Below, one piece after another: positions 7,040 through 10,179 of a stretch of DNA of 10,179 nt. The stretch comes from PALSA-1004 sp046715035 (GTDB lineage: Bacteria; Pseudomonadota; Gammaproteobacteria; Burkholderiales; SG8-41): contig JBKJZR010000226.1 in assembly GCA_046715035.1 (NCBI GenBank), forward strand, positions 1-10,179, in the 5' to 3' direction. The notes under the pieces were generated by a model. The model had not been told where the DNA came from. It did no database searches and saw only the letters and a list, made by a program, of their open reading frames with translations. The translations under genes and the position numbers were made by a program. Every line of letters begins with the position of its first letter. The stretch's first letter is position 1.

Positions 7040-8779
7040 ATGAATTCCCCGCATGCTACGGTCCAGGCGCTGTACCAAAATCTCGATCAAGCCAGCCGCA
7101 AGTTCATGGAGCAGGTCCTCGGTTCGCTGACGGCCGAGCAGCGCCTCGACAGCACCGCGATCTTCAAGGCGCTCGCGGCGAGCATGGCCGCCGACAGCGG
7201 CCGCTGGTCGGAGCGACAACAGCGTTATTACCAGTACCACCTCGAACTGTGGATGAAGATGGCGCAGGCTCACGACACGCCAGCGCCGGCAATCGCAGCA
7301 CCCGATCCCGGGGACCGCCGATTCCGCGCGGCGGAATGGCAGAAACTGCCCTTTTTCGACTACCTGAAGCAGTCGTACCTGCTCAACTCACGCTGGCTTG
7401 CGGAAGTCGTCGAAGCCACACAACTCGATGCCGAAACCAAGAACAAGCTGCGCTTCTTCACGCGCCAGCTCACCGATGCCGCCGCACCAGCCAATTTCCC
7501 CACCACCAACCCGGAAGTGCTCAAGCTCGCCGCGGAAACCAACGGCGAGAGCCTGTTGAAGGGAATGAGCCAGCTCAGCGAAGACCTCAAGAAAGGCCGT
7601 ATCTCGATGACCGATGAAGCGGCGTTCGAGATCGGCCGCAACATCGCGGTGACGCCGGGCACGGTGGTTTTCCAGAACGATCTGCTGCAGCTCATCCAGT
7701 ATCAGCCCACGACCGAGACAGTCTACGAACGGCCGCTGCTCGTCGTCCCGCCCTGCATCAACAAGTACTACATCCTCGACCTGCAGCCTGCCAATTCGTT
7801 CGTGCGCCACGCGGTAGCGCAAGGTCATACGGTGTTCATCATGTCGTGGCGTAATGCCCCGGCGAGCATGGGCCTGACCACCTGGGATCAGTATCTCCAG
7901 GACGGGGTGATCAAAGCGATCGAGGTAAGCCGCGAAATCTGCGGAGTGGAGCAAATCGGCGCGCTGGGCTTCTGCGTCGGCGGGACGCTGCTGGGAGCGG
8001 CACTGGCGGTGCTGCGCGCGCAGGAGCGCGCCCCGGCGGCCAGCCTGACCTTGCTCACGACCATGCTCGACTTCAGCGATCCCGGAGACCTCGGCGTGTT
8101 CATCGACGAGCCGTACGTGCGCCAGCGCGAGCGCGATTTCGCGCAGGGCGGCGTGCTGCACGGCAGGGAGCTCGCGTTGACGTTCTCCAGCCTGCGCGCG
8201 AACGAGCTGATCTGGAACTATGTCGTCAACAACTATCTGAAGGGACGCAAGCCCGACGCGTTCGATCTGCTGTACTGGAACAGCGACAGCACCAACCTGC
8301 CGGGCGCGATGTTCACGTATTACGTGCGCAACACCTATCTCGAAAACAATCTGCGCGTGCCAGGCAGGCTCACCATGTGCGGCGTGCCCGTGGACCTGGG
8401 CAAGGTCGACACACCGGCGTATATCCTCGCCACGCGCGAAGACCATATCGTGCCCTGGAAGACGGCCTATCTGAGCGCGCACCTGCTCGGTGGCGCACCG
8501 GAGTTCGTCCTCGCGGCGAGCGGGCACATTGCCGGCGTCATCAATCCTCCCGCCAGCGGCAAGCGACACTACTGGACGAACACCGCCGAGGGCCTACCGG
8601 CCGACGAGTGGCTTGCCGGCGCCACCCAACACACGGGAAGCTGGTGGACGCATTGGAGCAGCTGGCTCGCGCAGCATGCCGGCGGCCAGGTGGCTGCCCG
8701 CACAGTGCCCGGCAGCCCGCAATACCCGGCCCTCGAGCCCGCCCCGGGCAGCTACGTGCGGGAGCGTTGCGAGACATAA
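7040..8779 (+). CDS. phaC: Class I poly(3-hydroxyalkanoate) synthase PhaC
   Basis: Polymerises (R)-3-hydroxyacyl-CoA, chiefly 3-hydroxybutyryl-CoA, into polyester at the surface of cytoplasmic granules. The 579-residue protein has class I length (about 590). Its N-terminal helical domain contains FFDYLKQSYLLNSRW (105-119), followed by the alpha/beta-hydrolase-like catalytic domain. The lipase-box-like GFCVGG puts the nucleophile at C312, with D468 in REDHIVPW and H496 in SGHIAGVINPP completing the Cys-Asp-His triad. The Trp-rich end and EPAPGSYV tail are also typical of class I enzymes. The open frame extends upstream to 6881, but that part overlaps the ZIP gene and the promoter. The ATG at 7040 gives the normal N-terminus and has TCAGG a few bases upstream. 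phaB follows after 80 bases without a terminator, so a phaC-phaB transcript is likely. Confidence 0.97.
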   Translation: MNSPHATVQALYQNLDQASRKFMEQVLGSLTAEQRLDSTAIFKALAASMAADSGRWSERQQRYYQYHLELWMKMAQAHDTPAPAIAAPDPGDRRFRAAEWQKLPFFDYLKQSYLLNSRWLAEVVEATQLDAETKNKLRFFTRQLTDAAAPANFPTTNPEVLKLAAETNGESLLKGMSQLSEDLKKGRISMTDEAAFEIGRNIAVTPGTVVFQNDLLQLIQYQPTTETVYERPLLVVPPCINKYYILDLQPANSFVRHAVAQGHTVFIMSWRNAPASMGLTTWDQYLQDGVIKAIEVSREICGVEQIGALGFCVGGTLLGAALAVLRAQERAPAASLTLLTTMLDFSDPGDLGVFIDEPYVRQRERDFAQGGVLHGRELALTFSSLRANELIWNYVVNNYLKGRKPDAFDLLYWNSDSTNLPGAMFTYYVRNTYLENNLRVPGRLTMCGVPVDLGKVDTPAYILATREDHIVPWKTAYLSAHLLGGAPEFVLAASGHIAGVINPPASGKRHYWTNTAEGLPADEWLAGATQHTGSWWTHWSSWLAQHAGGQVAARTVPGSPQYPALEPAPGSYVRERCET

Positions 8780-8846
8780 AAATCGCGGGCACTCCGTGTT
8801 GTCCATCGACGCGGCGCGCTTCGTGTTAATCTGAAATCGTCTATCA

Positions 8847-8852
8847 AAGGAG
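8847..8852 (+). promoter_or_regulatory. Strong ribosome binding site of phaB
   Basis: AAGGAG stands seven bases before the phaB ATG at 8860. It is the best Shine-Dalgarno match in the window and fixes the phaB start. In the 80-base phaC-phaB gap, GTTAAT at 8825-8830 looks faintly like a -10 box, but no -35 sits at proper spacing, so a separate phaB promoter is not supported. Confidence 0.8.
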
Positions 8853-8859
8853 ACTGCAA

Positions 8860-9603
8860 ATGGCACAGAAAGTGGCGGTGGTGACTGGCGGAATGGGGGG
8901 GCTGGGAGAGGCGATCTGCCTGAAACTCGCGCGCATGGGTTTCAATGTGGTTACGACGCATTCTCCCGGGAACACCAAGGCCAAGGACTGGCTGGGGGAA
9001 ATGAAGAAGCAGGGCCACGAAATTTATGCCGTTGCGGCGGACGTCGCGGATTTCGATGCCTGCGCCAAGGCGGTGAAACAGATCGAGGCCGAGGTCGGCC
9101 CGGTCGATGTGCTCGTCAACAACGCCGGCATTACGCGCGACATGACGTTCAAGAAAATGGGCAAGGTCGACTGGGACGCGGTGGTGCGCACCAACATGGA
9201 CAGCGTGTTCAACATGACCAAGCCGGTTTGCGACGGGATGGTCGATCGCGGCTGGGGGCGCATCATCAATGTTTCTTCGGTCAACGGGCAGAAGGGTGCA
9301 TTCGGTCAGACCAACTACTCGGCGGCCAAGGCGGGGATGCACGGTTTTACCAAAGCGCTGGCGCTCGAAGTCGCGCGTAAAGGCGTGACCGTGAACACGA
9401 TCTCTCCGGGCTACATCGGCACCAAGATGGTGATGGCGATACCGAAGGAAGTCCTCGATTCCAAGATCATTCCGCAGATTCCGGTCGGCCGCCTGGGCAA
9501 GCCGGAGGAGGTAGCGGGCCTCGTCGCCTATCTGTGCTCCGATGAAGCAGCCTACGTGACGGGGGCCAATATCGCCATCAACGGCGGGCAGCACATGCAG
9601 TAG
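8860..9603 (+). CDS. phaB: Acetoacetyl-CoA reductase (NADPH-dependent, short-chain dehydrogenase family)
   Basis: Reduces acetoacetyl-CoA to (R)-3-hydroxybutyryl-CoA, the monomer used by PhaC; the family normally uses NADPH. The 247-residue protein is a classical short-chain dehydrogenase. The glycine-rich nucleotide loop TGGMGGLG is at 9-16, the NNAG motif at 87-90, N112, and the catalytic S140, Y153 and K157 (YSAAK). PhaB rather than the fatty-acid enzyme FabG is supported by near-identical length and motif positions to known PhaB proteins, by the GGMGGLGEAI, HSPGN, GQTNYSAAKAGMHGFTKALA and NTISPGYI stretches, and by its place directly after phaC. The strong AAGGAG upstream defines the start. 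A hairpin terminator lies about 50 bases after its stop. Confidence 0.95.
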   Translation: MAQKVAVVTGGMGGLGEAICLKLARMGFNVVTTHSPGNTKAKDWLGEMKKQGHEIYAVAADVADFDACAKAVKQIEAEVGPVDVLVNNAGITRDMTFKKMGKVDWDAVVRTNMDSVFNMTKPVCDGMVDRGWGRIINVSSVNGQKGAFGQTNYSAAKAGMHGFTKALALEVARKGVTVNTISPGYIGTKMVMAIPKEVLDSKIIPQIPVGRLGKPEEVAGLVAYLCSDEAAYVTGANIAINGGQHMQ

Positions 9604-9651
9604 ACGGTGTCAGGCGCGATGCGACCATCCGCGCTGCAGCAGCCAGCAAAG

Positions 9652-9685
9652 AAAAAGCCCCGGCAGAATTGCGCCGGGGTTTTTT
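9652..9685. terminator. Bidirectional intrinsic terminator between phaB and the phasin gene
   Basis: A perfect 7-bp stem, CCCCGGC (9658-9664) with GCCGGGG (9673-9679), encloses an 8-base loop. It is preceded by five A (9652-9656) and followed by six T (9680-9685). Read on the plus strand the T-run ends phaB transcripts; read on the minus strand the A-run becomes a U-tract that ends the convergent phasin transcript. It is the only convincing intrinsic terminator in the window. Confidence 0.9.
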
Positions 9686-9703
9686 CGTCTGCGGGACGGC
9701 AAT

Positions 9704-10179
9704 CTATTTGCTTTTCTTCGCGCCTTTGAAAGCATTCGCAGCAGCGTCGGTGACTGCCTTGATGTTGGCATCGGCCAGATCTGCCGCCTGCTGGGCCGCC
9801 TTGGTCATGCTTTCCATCGCCGATTGCGTCGCCACGATGGTCGAACGCACGGCAGTCGCCGCCGCATCCGAACCGCCTGGGACAGCTTTGAACATCCGCT
9901 CCAGCGAAGACGTGACTTCCTGCTGATAACCCGATAGGCGCCCCTCGATCAGGCGCGTGAGGTCCTTCTGCGTTTGCGTGGCGACCTCATAGACATTGCG
10001 CGAGTAACCCAGAGCGCGCTCCACCGCCTGCTCTGCCAGCCTCGCCCGGAGCGCCATCATCGTCGACGGATCCTTGACTTCCGCCAGTTCCTTCGCCGTC
10101 TGGGACTGCTCGGCAATGAATGCCTTGGCGGCTTCGAGCTGCAGCCGCATCAGCCGCTCGGCGCTTTCCATCGAGACTT
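9704..10179 (-). CDS. phaP: Phasin family protein, N-terminus outside the window (partial)
   Basis: Phasins coat PHB granules, controlling their size and number and keeping other proteins off the surface. The visible part, about 158 residues, is helical, rich in Ala, Gln, Lys and Glu, lacks Cys and Trp, and ends in the basic tail AFKGAKKSK. Phasin_2-type features include ERLMRLQLEAAKAF, then AKELAEVKDPSTMMALRARL, then ERALGYSRNVYEVATQTQ. An ATG at 10171 would give 155 residues, but the frame stays open to the window edge (codons V-S before that Met), and phasins usually have about 25-30 more residues before the LEAAKA helix. The true start therefore probably lies beyond 10179. The gene is convergent with phaB and shares its terminator. 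Family assignment is good; which phasin paralogue this is cannot be told. Confidence 0.88.
   Translation of the reverse strand, partial: VSMESAERLMRLQLEAAKAFIAEQSQTAKELAEVKDPSTMMALRARLAEQAVERALGYSRNVYEVATQTQKDLTRLIEGRLSGYQQEVTSSLERMFKAVPGGSDAAATAVRSTIVATQSAMESMTKAAQQAADLADANIKAVTDAAANAFKGAKKSK

Noticed and set aside
7388..8569. Minus-strand open frame of 393 codons inside phaC
   Set aside because: Antisense shadow of a well-supported phaC; no domain seen.

Overview
The window is a GC-rich chromosomal segment in which almost every base is coding. Gene content and order (prfB-lysS; bamD divergent from rluD-pgeF; then class I phaC and phaB, with a phasin) point to a polyhydroxybutyrate (PHB)-storing proteobacterium, most likely a betaproteobacterium. 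That placement is inference from gene order and protein style; no rRNA or other taxonomic marker is present.

Layout. Bases 1-32 are the last codons of prfB (release factor 2). They are followed on the same strand by lysS (112-1614) and, after 16 bases, by an acetoacetyl-CoA synthetase gene (1631-3598). This converges on bamD (minus strand, 3602-4396) with only 3 bases between the stop codons. bamD is divergent from rluD (4399-5376), with two bases between the two start codons. rluD overlaps pgeF (5373-6107) by four bases. A ZIP-family metal transporter gene (6151-6918) follows, with its own -10-like element. Next come phaC (7040-8779), behind a recognisable promoter, and phaB (8860-9603), behind a strong ribosome binding site. 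A bidirectional hairpin terminator (9652-9685) separates phaB from a convergent phasin gene (minus strand, 9704 to the window end), whose N-terminus lies outside the window.

Functional theme. Four genes belong to the PHB cycle: PhaB makes (R)-3-hydroxybutyryl-CoA, PhaC polymerises it, the phasin coats the granule, and acetoacetyl-CoA synthetase returns acetoacetate from PHB breakdown to acetoacetyl-CoA. The beta-ketothiolase PhaA, often found beside phaC/phaB, is absent from this window. The other genes are housekeeping: translation (prfB, lysS), ribosome modification (rluD), outer-membrane assembly (bamD), a PgeF/YfiH-family enzyme, and metal transport.

No tRNA, rRNA, CRISPR array, insertion sequence or phage gene was seen, and no intergenic gap exceeds about 125 bases. 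I found no convincing new system; the points worth a second look concern gene arrangement and regulation.
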